From Rikenella microfusus DSM 15922 (lineage in GTDB: Bacteria > Bacteroidota > Bacteroidia > Bacteroidales > Rikenellaceae), in contig NZ_KE386488.1 in the NCBI RefSeq assembly GCF_000427365.1, positions 1,399,882 to 1,463,881 on the forward strand: a stretch of DNA of 64,000 nt. Direction: 5' to 3'. The position numbers were made by a program, and so were the translations under genes. Of this stretch, positions 49,463 to 59,800 are shown in pieces; the stretch's first letter is position 1, and every line of letters begins with the position of its first letter. Under the pieces are notes generated by a model. It was not told the origin of the DNA. It made no database searches and saw nothing but the letters and a program-made list of their open reading frames with translations.

Positions 49463-51085
49463 TTACTTTTTCGTCTGAATAAAATCCGCCGCCGCCTTCG
49501 CGACCGCTGCGCCGTCCACCGCCGCCGAAACGATACCCCCGGCATACCCGGCTCCCTCGCCCGCCGGAAAAAGCCCGATCACCTGCGGGTGCATATAATC
49601 TTCCCTGCCGCGCGGAATCCGGACCGGAGACGAAGTGCGCGATTCGATACCGATCACCTGCGCTTCGGCGGTCAAAAAACCGCGCATCTTCTTGTCGAAT
49701 TCCCTGAACCCCGCCCGCAGGGCTTGCGCGATGAACCGGGGCATCCATTTGTCCATATCGCTGGCCACGACGCCCGGATGGTAGGACGCAGGCAATACCT
49801 CCCCGCACCGGCTCCCTTTCACGAAAGCGTCCAGCCGCTGGGCAGGAGCCACTTGCGCCCCGCCCCCCTGCGCATAACCCATCTTTTCCAGCTGCTGCTG
49901 GAAACGCATCCCGGCCAACGGCCCGAAATGCGGCACCAGGTCGGCATAATCTTCCGGCAGGATCTGCGTCACGATTCCCGAATTGGCGAACACGTTGTTC
50001 CGTCCGGAAGGCGACATGCCGTTCACCACGCACTCTCCGTTTTCGGTCAGCGCCGGAACGATGAACCCGCCCGGACACATGCAGAAGCTGTACACGCCCC
50101 GCGTTTTCGGCGCTCCCGCTCCCGACAGGCCCGACGGCACCTGGGCCACCAGGCTGTAAGCGGCGGCGGGCAGGCAGGGGTCGGCCGTTTTGTACTGGAT
50201 CCGGTCGATCAGCTCCTGCCGGTGCTCGACACGTACGCCCATGGCGAACGGTTTCGCTTCGATCAGTATCCCTTTACGGTAGAGCAGTTCGTAGATGTCC
50301 CGCGCCGAATGGCCGGTCGCCAGAATCACGGCCTGCGCCTCGATCCGTTCGCCGTCCTGCGTCACGACGCCCCGCACGCCGGATTGATCGGAGGCCAACA
50401 GGAGATCCGTCACGCGGCTGTCGAACCGGATAACGCCTCCCGCCGTCCGGACGGTTTCCCGGATCGCGGCGATGACGCGCGGCAGGCGGTCGGTGCCGAT
50501 ATGCGGATGCGCATCGTAGAGGATGGATTCGTCCGCCCCGTGGAAATGGAGAATTTCCAGCGATTTCCGGAAATTCCCGCGTTTTTTCGAACGGGTATAG
50601 AGTTTTCCGTCCGAGTAGGTCCCGGCCCCGCCTTCGCCGAACGCATAGTTGGAATCGGGATTCACCGGCTCGTTCCGCTGGATGGCCGCGATATCGGCTT
50701 TTCGTTTGGAAACGTCTTTCCCGCGTTCGAGAATCACGGGCCGGAATCCCCTTTCGATCAGTTCCAGTGCGGCGAACAACCCTGCCGGCCCCGCTCCTAC
50801 GATCACGACCTGACGCGACGCGGACACGTTCGACACGTCGCCCCACTCGAAATGTACCGGGTCGGGCCGTCCTTCCCGGTCGAGCCACAGTTCGACGGCC
50901 ATATTGACGCGGACTCCCCGGATGCCCGACGTATGCCGCCGCGCGTCGATCGACCGCCGCACGACGCGGCAAAAAGCCACTTCGTCGGGTGACGACACGC
51001 CTGCGGCTTTCATTGCGGCGGCGGTATAAGAGGCGCTGTCGGCGGCCTCTTTCGGGGTCAGTACGATTTCGACGGTTTTCGGCAT
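49463..51085 (-). CDS. FAD-dependent oxidoreductase, COG2509 type
   Basis: The 540-residue protein belongs to the NAD(FAD)-utilising dehydrogenase group (COG2509). A small N-terminal domain (about 1-90) precedes the FAD-binding Rossmann site VVIVGAGPAGLFAALELIERG (about 93-113). The family phrases NYAFGEGGAGTYSDGKLYTR and ILATGHSARDIYELL follow, with FPAGEGAGYAGGIVSAAVDG at the C-terminal FAD contact. The reaction is unknown for the family. It probably shares a transcript with aroA. Confidence 0.9.
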   Translation of the reverse strand: MPKTVEIVLTPKEAADSASYTAAAMKAAGVSSPDEVAFCRVVRRSIDARRHTSGIRGVRVNMAVELWLDREGRPDPVHFEWGDVSNVSASRQVVIVGAGPAGLFAALELIERGFRPVILERGKDVSKRKADIAAIQRNEPVNPDSNYAFGEGGAGTYSDGKLYTRSKKRGNFRKSLEILHFHGADESILYDAHPHIGTDRLPRVIAAIRETVRTAGGVIRFDSRVTDLLLASDQSGVRGVVTQDGERIEAQAVILATGHSARDIYELLYRKGILIEAKPFAMGVRVEHRQELIDRIQYKTADPCLPAAAYSLVAQVPSGLSGAGAPKTRGVYSFCMCPGGFIVPALTENGECVVNGMSPSGRNNVFANSGIVTQILPEDYADLVPHFGPLAGMRFQQQLEKMGYAQGGGAQVAPAQRLDAFVKGSRCGEVLPASYHPGVVASDMDKWMPRFIAQALRAGFREFDKKMRGFLTAEAQVIGIESRTSSPVRIPRGREDYMHPQVIGLFPAGEGAGYAGGIVSAAVDGAAVAKAAADFIQTKK

Positions 51086-51184
51086 CGCGATGATTTTTCT
51101 TTATGATATAATCCGATTCCCGTTCAGGACCGGCTCCCCCCAGAGAGAGGTAAGGTTCGTACTAATTGGGGTTACAATCTGTTC

Positions 51185-51880
51185 GTTAATTAACGGTACG
51201 GTTAATTGCCATGCTTCCCCTTAGTCAGGCCGGAGCCACCCCCGGCGTAGGCCTGCAAGCAGTCCACGCTGGCTCCGGCCTTGAAATTAATTGTACGATT
51301 TTTATTTATGCGATTCATAAGAATCGCCGGCTTTCGCGCCCAAGCCGCTTTGCGGCTTCGGGGGGTGGGCGCAAAGCCGATATTATGGTATTAAACCGTA
51401 GGGTTTACATAAGTACTTTTACCGGCTTCTTACATTGGTATCGAAGTACGGGTAAAGGCTGCTGCCCCGGGAATGTGCGATTTCCCAATCCGACGGGAGT
51501 CGGGAGCGGGGAATCGCATTCCCGGCGACTTCTTTGCTTACTTTTTTGGTCGCGCAACCGACGCAGCAGCCGAGAGCCATCGGGCTCGCACGAATGGCCG
51601 AGGCGCGAGGAAGTGCGAGGAAGCCACAGGCAAACCGTAGGTAAAAAAGTAAGTGCCTCCGCGGCATGAGCGGGCGAAGAAAAAACAAACGCCCGTCGGC
51701 GACAGACAGTACATTAAACCTACAATTCTTTCTAAGGTTGGACGTCCGGGAGCGGTCGCGGTTTAGGGTAGTTGCAACCCGGCTGGAGTGCCTCGCGACA
51801 CCGCGCCTCCCGAGGGGGAGGCGTCCGGTCCGCCCGCTGCGCGGGAACTTAATTTCAACCGTATAATTAGTTACAAAAGT
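51185..51880. repeat. Long interspersed repeat, copy L4
   Basis: The core GGGAATGTGCGATTTCCC lies near 51469-51552 in the L1/L2 orientation, followed by GCTTACTTTTTTGGTCGCGC, a short type II interior and GGTAAAAAAGTAAGTGCC. Upstream, 51215-51285 carries an inverted repeat (GGCCGGAGCCACCCCCGG with GGCTCCGGCC) seen in L1-L3. It fills the gap between the COG2509 gene and topA; no gene is seen in 51086-52001. Confidence 0.72.
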
Positions 51881-52001
51881 CAGGCAGCCGGAAGCGACCG
51901 CCGCTTAGAGTAACTACACCGCCCGGCTCGTGTGCCGGGCGGTACCGCTCCTCCTGCGATTCCCCCTGCCTTCCCGCCGGGCATGCGCAAGACGACAGTA
52001 C

Positions 52002-54425
52002 CTATTTTTTCGCCCCCCGGGCAACGCCCCTACGGAACGTACGCTTCGGAGCCGTGCCCTCTCCCGCCGTCTGTTGCTCGGCGATCAACGCCCGGAGTTC
52101 CTCCAAGGTCAGCGACGCCGCCTCCCGTTTGGCCAGAAGCGTCTTCGGAATCTTATAGTTCGTCCCGCCATGCGCGATATACGGCCCCCAACGCCCGTTG
52201 AGCACCTGTATGTCCTCCGCCTCGTAGACCCGGATCACCCGGTTGCGCTCCGCCTCGCGTTTCTCCTCGATCAACTGCACGGCTCGCTCCAACGTCACCG
52301 TATAAGGATCGTCCCCCTCGCGCACTTTCAGCGAAACGAATTTTCCGTCGTGTTTGACATAAGGCCCGAAACGCCCCACGGCCGCCGTTACGGTTTTTCC
52401 TTCGTACTCGCCCAGCTCCCGCGGCAGTTCGAACAGGGCCAGCGCCTCCTCCAGCGTAATGGTCGCCACCATCTGCCCCTTCAGCAACGAAGCGTATCTC
52501 GGTTTTTCGTCTTCCGACGGCTCGGAAGACTCCTTAGCCTTGGATGCTGCGGCAGGCGTATCCCCCAGCTGCACCATAGGCCCGAATTTTCCGACGCGGG
52601 CATAGACGTTTTTCCCCGTCTTCGGATCGACGCCCAGCAGACGCTCCGAGCGGACGTATTCGGTTTCGCCCTCCGCATTGTCTACATGTTCGTGGAACGG
52701 CGCATAAAACGCCGCCAGCATCCGGCGCCAGTCCAGGCCGCCTTCGGCGATCTCGTCGAACTCCTTCTCGACCCTGGCCGTAAAGTTGTAATCCAGAATC
52801 GCCGCGAAGTGTTCGGCCAGGTAATCCGTCACCAACATGCCGATATCGGTCGGGAAGAGTTTGTTTTTCTCCGCCCCTGTCATCTCGCTTTTCCGGGTCC
52901 GTTTGAGGCCCCCCGCTTTCGACAGGGTCAGCACCGTATAGTCCCGTTTCACCCCGTCGCGGTCTTCCTTGACCACGTAGCCCCGGTTGATGATCGTCGA
53001 AATGGTCGGCGCATAAGTGGACGGACGGCCGATGCCCAATTCTTCGAGGTGTTTCACCAGGCTGGCCTCCGAATAACGGGGCGGCCGTTGGGCGAACCGC
53101 TGCGTGGCGACCGTCTGCCCGCGCGTCAAGACCGTTCCTTCCGTCATAGCCGGAAGCAGGCCGTCTCCGCTACCGTCCGTTTTCGCCGCCGAAACCTCGT
53201 CGTCGCGCGACTCCATATAGAGCCTCAGGAACCCGTCGAAGGTGATGACTTCGCCCGAAGCGGCGAATTTTTCGGACCGGTTCGAAACGACGATCTGCGC
53301 CGTGGTCTTTTCCAGCTCCGCATCGGCCATCTGACTGGCTACCGTCCGTTTCCAGATCAGGTCGTAGAGCCGTCTCTCCTGCGCCGTGGTTCCCGCCTCG
53401 CGCCGGTCGATATCGGTCGGCCGTATGGCTTCGTGCGCCTCCTGCGCCCCTTTGCTTTTCGTCGTATATTGACGGGTTTTGTGGTATTTCTCTCCGAACA
53501 AGGCCGCCACCGCCTCTTCCGCCGCGCCGATGGCCAGCGACGAAAGGTGTACCGAATCGGTTCGCATATAGGTAATCAGCCCGGCTTCGTACAGACGCTG
53601 GGCCACGCTCATGGTCTGGCTCACGGAAAAACCCAGTTTGCGCGCGGCCTCCTGTTGCAGGGTGGAGGTCGTAAAGGGCGCGGCCGGAGTCCGTTTCGAT
53701 GGTTTCGTTTCGACGCTGCCCACGGTAAAGACGACGCCGGCGGCGGAGATGTCGGCCAGGAACCGGCCGGCCTCTTCCTCGGTTTTGAACCGGGTATTGA
53801 GTTCCGCCTTGAAAACGGCTCCGTCGGGCATCGCGAACTCGCCCACGACGCGGTAGTAGTCCGAACCTTCGAAATTCATGATCTCGCGCTCGCGCTCGAC
53901 GATGAGGCGCACGGTCACCGACTGGACGCGGCCGGCCGAAAGCGACGGCCTTACCTTTCTCCACAGCAGGGGGGAAAGCTCGAAACCGACCAGCCGGTCG
54001 AGCACCCGCCTGGCCTGCTGCGCATTGACCAGATTCCGGTCCACCTGCCGGGGGTTCTCCACGGCGTGCAGGATAGCGTTTTGCGTGATTTCGTGGAAAA
54101 CGATCCGCCGCGTTTTGGAGTCCGGCAGCTGCAAGGCCTCTTTCAGGTGCCAGGCGATGGCCTCCCCTTCGCGGTCTTCATCGGAAGCGAGCCATACGGT
54201 CTGCGCCTCTTTCGAGAGTTTCTTCAACTCGCTGACCACTTTCACCTTGTCGGGCGAAATCTCGTACTCCGGTTCGAATCCTTTGGCGATATCGATGCTG
54301 AGGCCCTTTTTCTTCAGGTCGCGGATATGGCCGTAACTGGACTTCACGGTATATTTGTCGCCGAGTATCTTTTCTATGGTCTTGGCCTTGGCGGGCGATT
54401 CGACGATCACTAAATTTTCCTGCAT
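52002..54425 (-). CDS. topA: DNA topoisomerase I (type IA)
   Basis: The 807-residue enzyme relaxes negative supercoils. The N-terminal Toprim domain (LVIVESPAKAKTIEKIL; VWLASDEDREGEAIAWHL) and the catalytic tyrosine Y286 in LITYMRTDS are intact. The C-terminal part (about 560-807) replaces the zinc-binding domains of E. coli with repeats of a G-R-F/W-G-P-Y/M-V motif (VGRFGPYVKHDGKFVSL; GRWGPYIAHGGTNYKIP), and ends in a basic tail. A terminator-like hairpin lies just before the start codon. Confidence 0.96.
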   Translation of the reverse strand: MQENLVIVESPAKAKTIEKILGDKYTVKSSYGHIRDLKKKGLSIDIAKGFEPEYEISPDKVKVVSELKKLSKEAQTVWLASDEDREGEAIAWHLKEALQLPDSKTRRIVFHEITQNAILHAVENPRQVDRNLVNAQQARRVLDRLVGFELSPLLWRKVRPSLSAGRVQSVTVRLIVEREREIMNFEGSDYYRVVGEFAMPDGAVFKAELNTRFKTEEEAGRFLADISAAGVVFTVGSVETKPSKRTPAAPFTTSTLQQEAARKLGFSVSQTMSVAQRLYEAGLITYMRTDSVHLSSLAIGAAEEAVAALFGEKYHKTRQYTTKSKGAQEAHEAIRPTDIDRREAGTTAQERRLYDLIWKRTVASQMADAELEKTTAQIVVSNRSEKFAASGEVITFDGFLRLYMESRDDEVSAAKTDGSGDGLLPAMTEGTVLTRGQTVATQRFAQRPPRYSEASLVKHLEELGIGRPSTYAPTISTIINRGYVVKEDRDGVKRDYTVLTLSKAGGLKRTRKSEMTGAEKNKLFPTDIGMLVTDYLAEHFAAILDYNFTARVEKEFDEIAEGGLDWRRMLAAFYAPFHEHVDNAEGETEYVRSERLLGVDPKTGKNVYARVGKFGPMVQLGDTPAAASKAKESSEPSEDEKPRYASLLKGQMVATITLEEALALFELPRELGEYEGKTVTAAVGRFGPYVKHDGKFVSLKVREGDDPYTVTLERAVQLIEEKREAERNRVIRVYEAEDIQVLNGRWGPYIAHGGTNYKIPKTLLAKREAASLTLEELRALIAEQQTAGEGTAPKRTFRRGVARGAKK

Positions 54426-54443
54426 ATTCTCTGAAAAAGTAAA

Positions 54444-54470
54444 AACCTAAAGGGTACCGGCCTTTAGGTT
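54444..54470 (-). terminator. Terminator between DUF4270 gene and topA
   Basis: A perfect 10-bp stem AACCTAAAGG/CCTTTAGGTT with a 7-base loop, followed on the minus strand by TTTTTACTTTTTC. It begins 29 bases after the DUF4270 stop and ends 18 bases before the topA ATG, so there is little room for a separate topA promoter. Confidence 0.8.
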
Positions 54471-54499
54471 ATATGTGACGGCTCCTGCGAGCATCCGTT

Positions 54500-55915
54500 T
54501 TATTTTATCATCGTATAAGTCAGCACGAGCAGGGGCGGATAAGGCGAATCCGTCCCGTACAGCCAGCACCGGGCGAAATTGTTCCGGTATTCGTAATCGG
54601 GCAGCAGCTGCGTGGTATAACGGGTCTCCTTACCGGTCAGCAGGCTCTGCACGTAGGAGGTGATGTCGAACGTATAGGTTCCTTTGGAACGGTTCAGTTC
54701 CCCCCCCAGCCACGAAGAGTAGCCGCTGTTGGTGACGGCGTCCATCACCGGATTGTATTCCGACAGAAATTCGTATTTCAGCATGTTATAATACATGCCG
54801 AGTGTGGAAAACGATTTGTCGTACTGTTCGACGCCCGAATCGACCATGGTCACCTGTAGCTCGGCCCGGTGCAGGGCGACATGGGAGTAGCCCAGTTCCT
54901 CCGCCTTGCGCTTCAACCCGGCGAGCGCGTCCTCGTCTACCCGGAGCAGCCCCATAAGTCCCGCAAGCCCTTGCACGTACATGTACTCGGAGGCCGGGGT
55001 ATTGTCGTCGATCTTGTCCGCTTTCACGATTTCATCGGGTCTCACCCCGCCTTTCGAGGGATCGGCGTAGGCATAGTCGTGCTCGATGGTCGAGAAGCTG
55101 ACGTAATCGTAGGTATAGTCGCCGAAAAACAGCATCCGCTGGAAGGTAGTATCGGGTTCTTCCGGCCCTTTGTTGTGATAGAACAGGGACAACATGCTCT
55201 GCGACAGGTCGAGCTGGAGCATTTGTCCTTCGCCCGAAGTGACCGGTTCGCGGAATTTGAAGTAGAGGCCGGGGTATTTTCGGTGGAAAGCGGTGTCGTT
55301 GTAATAGACGTTCGTCTGGTCCTGCGTATTGTCGAGCAGGCGCTCGGCGAACTCCTGGGGCAATTTCCCGTAAGCGGTGCCGATCCCTTTGTGTTCGAAC
55401 GAGAAGAGGGGTTCGCTCCCGATGTAGGGGGTCATATCGAAGTTGCTGAAATAGGCGCTGTCCTGGTAAAACCGGACTCCTTCTTTCACCTCGTAGACGT
55501 CGATGGTCACGGCTTTGGTCGTATCTCCCATCGCCCCGGAAAACGAGATCGCGTAACGCATGGAGTCGATCACGGGGTCCACGCCGAAATAATGGGAGTG
55601 TTCGAAACCGTAAGGGGAGTAGTTGGTGAAAACAGCCACATCGGTACGCCCCACGACGGGGTCGATGTAAGACCCCATGAAGGGCTGGTAAAAGTCCGCG
55701 ATATTGGTATCCAGCGAATCGAGCGTCGTCACGAAGGTGTAAACGGAGACCGTGGAATCTATCGAGCTGCCCATCTGCTGCGAGGGGGGCACCATTTCGT
55801 TCCCGAACAGGTCGTTCCTATCGGTGCACGCCACAGCCGCGCCGCCTGCCAGCAGGCACACGAGCCACTTTCCCGCGATTGCGAGGCAGCGTTTATTTTT
55901 CAAGCAATTTGTCAT
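54500..55915 (-). CDS. DUF4270 family lipoprotein
   Basis: The 471-residue product has a lipoprotein signal (WLVCLLAGGAAVACTDRND, lipidated Cys about residue 30). The remaining chain matches DUF4270, a Bacteroidota family of secreted beta-rich proteins: SSIDSTVSVYTFVTTLDSLDT, a long run of beta strands, and the terminal YTFDITSYVQSLL and PPLLVLTYTMIK. The function is unknown. The ATG at 55915 lies within the end of the GT5 gene (23-base overlap), implying coupled translation. In Bacteroidota DUF4270 is often found after this GT5 gene. Confidence 0.9.
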   Translation of the reverse strand: MTNCLKNKRCLAIAGKWLVCLLAGGAAVACTDRNDLFGNEMVPPSQQMGSSIDSTVSVYTFVTTLDSLDTNIADFYQPFMGSYIDPVVGRTDVAVFTNYSPYGFEHSHYFGVDPVIDSMRYAISFSGAMGDTTKAVTIDVYEVKEGVRFYQDSAYFSNFDMTPYIGSEPLFSFEHKGIGTAYGKLPQEFAERLLDNTQDQTNVYYNDTAFHRKYPGLYFKFREPVTSGEGQMLQLDLSQSMLSLFYHNKGPEEPDTTFQRMLFFGDYTYDYVSFSTIEHDYAYADPSKGGVRPDEIVKADKIDDNTPASEYMYVQGLAGLMGLLRVDEDALAGLKRKAEELGYSHVALHRAELQVTMVDSGVEQYDKSFSTLGMYYNMLKYEFLSEYNPVMDAVTNSGYSSWLGGELNRSKGTYTFDITSYVQSLLTGKETRYTTQLLPDYEYRNNFARCWLYGTDSPYPPLLVLTYTMIK

Positions 55916-56705
55916 AAAATTCGGCGTAAACATCCTCGTAATTCTCTTGCCCGGCATACGGAAGCACGGGTTTGCCGGACTCTGCGATCCAGCCGGCCAG
56001 CGCCGGATCCGTTTTTTCGCTGCCCATGACCACGGCATCGGCGTACTGGACGGCGAATTTCATCAGGTTGATGTAATCCGGCTCGTCAAGCAGGGCGAGG
56101 TCGTCTTTCCGGATCCCTTCCTGCACGAGTTTGTCGGACAGGTCGGCGTTCAACCGGCCGGGGAACGGATCGTCGTAAACGGAAACCACGATTTTCAGGT
56201 CCCTGAATATCGGATCGTTCCGGAATATTTTTTTCAGATAAACGGGCACGATGGCGGTAAACCAGTCGTGGCAGTGCACGATATTCGGCGCCCAACGCAG
56301 CTTCTTGACAGTTTCGAGCACGCCCCGGGCAAAGAATATCGCCCGCTCCTCGTTGTCGTCGAAGTAGGTGCCTTCGGCATCGACCCACGTGGCTTTGCGT
56401 TTGAAAAAGTCGTCGTTGTCGATGAAGTACACCTGCACGCGTGCGCTCGGAATGGAGGCGACTTTGATGATGAGCTGATGGTCGGTATCGTCGATAATCA
56501 GGTTCATCCCGGACAGGCGGATCACCTCGTGGAGCTGGTTGCGCCGTTCGTTGATGCATCCCCAACGCGGCATGAATATGCGTATCTCGGCCCCTTTTTC
56601 CTGCATGGCTTGCGGCAGATAACGGCATAGGGTCGAAATATCGTTCTCCGGCAGGTAGGGCACTACCTCCTGGCAGACGTACAAGATCTTGGCGTTGTTG
56701 TTCAT
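55893..56705 (-). CDS. GT5 glycogen/starch synthase catalytic-domain protein (N-terminal half only)
   Basis: A 270-residue protein that corresponds only to the N-terminal GT5 domain of glycogen synthase (usually about 480 residues); it ends at a normal stop, not a frameshift. ILYVCQEVVPYLPENDISTL stands where GlgA has its KxGGL loop, and IVHCHDWFTAIVPVYLKK is kept. Without the C-terminal half it should not bind the nucleotide sugar fully, so catalysis is doubtful. Similar short GT5 proteins are annotated widely in Bacteroidota. It overlaps the DUF4270 gene and follows element E. The promoter box TATCTTTG is at 56765-56758. Confidence 0.85.
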   Translation of the reverse strand: MNNNAKILYVCQEVVPYLPENDISTLCRYLPQAMQEKGAEIRIFMPRWGCINERRNQLHEVIRLSGMNLIIDDTDHQLIIKVASIPSARVQVYFIDNDDFFKRKATWVDAEGTYFDDNEERAIFFARGVLETVKKLRWAPNIVHCHDWFTAIVPVYLKKIFRNDPIFRDLKIVVSVYDDPFPGRLNADLSDKLVQEGIRKDDLALLDEPDYINLMKFAVQYADAVVMGSEKTDPALAGWIAESGKPVLPYAGQENYEDVYAEFYDKLLEK

Positions 56706-56757
56706 CGGTCGTTCTCCTTATCTGTACCTTCCTGTCTTTCCGAGACGGGCACATCTA

Positions 56758-56765
56758 CAAAGATA
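56758..56765 (-). promoter_or_regulatory. -7 box of the GT5-DUF4270 operon
   Basis: TATCTTTG on the minus strand matches the consensus, 52 bases before the ATG. It lies just beyond the end of element E. Confidence 0.6.
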
Positions 56766-56786
56766 CGCATTTTTCCGTTCTTTCTA

Positions 56787-56888
56787 ACTTTCGTTTGTTC
56801 GTACGGCGAGGATGGAGGCAATCGTTCTTTCTTGAAAAAGAAGGAACAGTACCCTCGAACCTGAACAGCATGAACAAACGAACGGTTT
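56787..56888. repeat. Hairpin element E, minimal form
   Basis: A single palindrome without interior insert: AACTTTCGTTTGTTCGTACG and GGAGGCAATCGTTC at the left mirror GAACAGTACCCTCGAAC and TGAACAAACGAACGG at the right, with central GTTCTTTCTTGAAAAAGAAGGAAC-type hairpin. It appears to be the two ends of elements A-D joined with no interior. The right end includes the alpha-2-macroglobulin stop codon. It probably also works as a terminator. Confidence 0.78.
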
Positions 56889-59800
56889 AATAGACTGTGG
56901 CGATGGAAGATGCCGTATTTCCCGACACTTTACCGTCGTACATCGCCGCACAGCGTACCGCCGGCAACGTGTAGCGCCCCGCATACGCCGCGTTCAGGCG
57001 CGTGCGGACAGTCACCGTGCCGCCGCCCGGCAGCTGCGGGATGAAACTGTCCACCCGGTCGTCCCGGATATCCCGGTAATCCACGCCCGGCATCGGCAGT
57101 CCCCCGTCCGGCCGGATCTCCCAGCCCGAAGCCGCCGGTTCCGTCAGCATCAGATTGAACAGCGGCTCCGCAGTCAGATTCCGTACCGTTGCTTCCGCGA
57201 CGAAATCCGTGCCCTGCGCCAGCGACGAAGGATCGACCGGCCGTCCGTCGTTATCGAGATACCGTACCGTTACCTCCAGTCCGTCCGAAGCCGCTTCGAC
57301 ATCCCGGCCCGACGACACGCCTGCGACCACTGTCCGGATATACAGCGTCCCCTCCGTCCGGTTCGTTACCGACATCCGGCCCGACCCCGGATTGTCCCAT
57401 ACGCCCGTCCACATCATCTTTTTCGAGTCCGCCGACACCCGGCCGCGCCGCCCCGCTGCGCTCCATTCGAACTCCAGCGCCCCGGCCCGGCCGTTCCGAA
57501 GCAGGTATTCGCCCATCGCCGCCATGCTCCACGCCGTCGTCTGCGTGCTCATCCATTCGTCAGAAGCCAGTTCGCGCGAAATCGACGCCGCCAGTTGCGC
57601 CGCTTCGCCCTGCATGCCTAACAGCGAAGCGCCCAGCAACCGCACCGCCTGCGCCCGGACAGGCGATCCGTAAGTCGCCACCCGCTGAGCCGGCGCCGCC
57701 TCCGACGACAGCGTGGAATCCGCTGCCGCCCCGGCCACTATCGTACGTCCCACATCCGAGCGTCCCGCCGCGGCATAGGCCGCCGCCAGCATCCAGCGTG
57801 CTTCCGCCGTCATTTCGCCGCTCTGCCGAAGCCGGTTCATCGCCCCGATTTCCGGATCGCCGGCCAGGGCCAGCGCGTAAAGCTGGTAAGCCTGCACCAG
57901 ATTGAGGGCGGCATAGTCCGAAGCGTTCCACCGGACGGCCGAACTCTTCACCGCGGCCTTGAGCCGCTCGTAAACCCCCGCCGGAAGCGTATAGCCTTTG
58001 TGTCCCGCCGCCGTCATGAAATGCAGCGCATAGGCCGATCCCCACAGGTTCGGTGAAGACGCGCCCGGCCAGTATCCCATCGAACCGTCCGGCGTCGCAT
58101 ACCGTTTGTATTTATTGAGTACCAGCCGCACCTTGGCCTGCGCCGTCGCCAGCTCGTTGGCCGACAGGTCGGCCATATCCGGCAGGTAAAGCAGCGGGAA
58201 CACCGCCGACGTAATCTGTTCGACACACCCGTACGGATAGGTCGAAAGATAGGCCATGCGTTGCGCCGCGCCTAAGGGCTGCACCGACGACACTTCGAGC
58301 ATCAGTTCCTGCGTGCCGGGCAGCCCCTGCAACGCCGCTTCGCCGTCCCAGGTCTTGCCCGCCGCCACGGTGTAATTCCGCCCCGACGATACCGGCAGCG
58401 TCAGCGTCCGTACCGGGATGTCCATGCCGTAATGCGAAGTCCGGCCCCCGCTTGCGGCCGTCAGTTCTATGTGTCCTCCGGCGATTCCGACCGGAACCGC
58501 TTCTTTCGCTTTCAGCCGGAACAGTACGATTTTATCCCCTTTCCGGTCGAGCGGGACAGTCTGTTCGGAGGCGCCGATTACGGTAAAAATATCTTTATCC
58601 GCCGCGATCGAGACTTTCACGCTGCCGATTCCGTCCCGCGTGGCGATCAGCGTCGCCGGGACGACCAACTCGTCGCCCGGAGCCACGCTGCGCGGGGCCG
58701 AACCGAGCACCATCAGGGGTGAGCGTACCGCCACCGACCGTTCGGCCGATCCCCATGCCCCGTTGCCCTTGTCGGCATCCTGCGCTACGGCCACCGCCAT
58801 CACCCGCACCCGGCCCATATAGGCCGGCAGCCGGACTTTGTGCGTCGCCGTTCTGCCCCGCCCCAACTCGAACGTACCGAGAAAACGGACCACCGGCGGA
58901 AATCGGTTTACCGACGCTTTGGCCGCCGGATTCAGCGCATCGTCGCCCCCGATGGCGAACATCTGTTCGATCTTGCCCCCGTAAGCCCCCAATACGTCGT
59001 TATAGATGTCCCAGGTCGATACGCCCAGCGCGACGCGGGCGTTGAACGCCGCCCACGGATCGGGCGTGCGGAACCGCGTCAGGTCGAGCAGCCCTTCGTC
59101 CACCAGAGCCAGCGTATAGGCGAACGGCCGCCCTTCCCGTTCCGATACGGTAACGGTCATTTCCGATTCCGGCAGCACTTCGTCCGGCGCACCGATCACC
59201 GGCTCCAGCCGGCTCTCCGCCGAGGTCGCCGCGAGCGGCACGATACCGTACAGGCGTACCGGCAGGTCGTTCCCCACCCGCCCGTACGGTTGCAGGAGCG
59301 TTACGTTCACATAGACGTTCGGCTGCATCTCCGGAGTCACTTCGAACGGGAATCTGACCTGTCCTTCGCCGCATTCCATCGGGAAAGTCTTCAGCACCCG
59401 CGATCCGTTCTCGATGGAAACAATGGCCCGCGACCCTTCGGTGGCGGGGAAGCTCACCGTCGCTTTGTCGCCCACGTTGTAAGATTTCTTGTCCAGCGAT
59501 ACCGCCAGCCGCATCGCTCCCGATGCGTCGGCGCGGCGGTTGCCGTAATCGGGCCAGTCCATATAGACCAGTACGGCCGACTCATGGCCGCTTTCGGCGT
59601 CCCGTGCCGTTACGTAATAGGTTCCCCACGCCTCTTTCGGAATGTTCAGCGTGTAGGACGCCCGGCCCGAGGCCGCCGAGGTCTCTACCGTCGCGTGCCG
59701 CACCGGGGTCAGGTCGCGGTCGGAAACGTACCGGGCCAGTTCGCCCCGTTCGGAACTCCACCACCAGTACCAGTCCACTTTGTAAACGTTGATCTCTACC

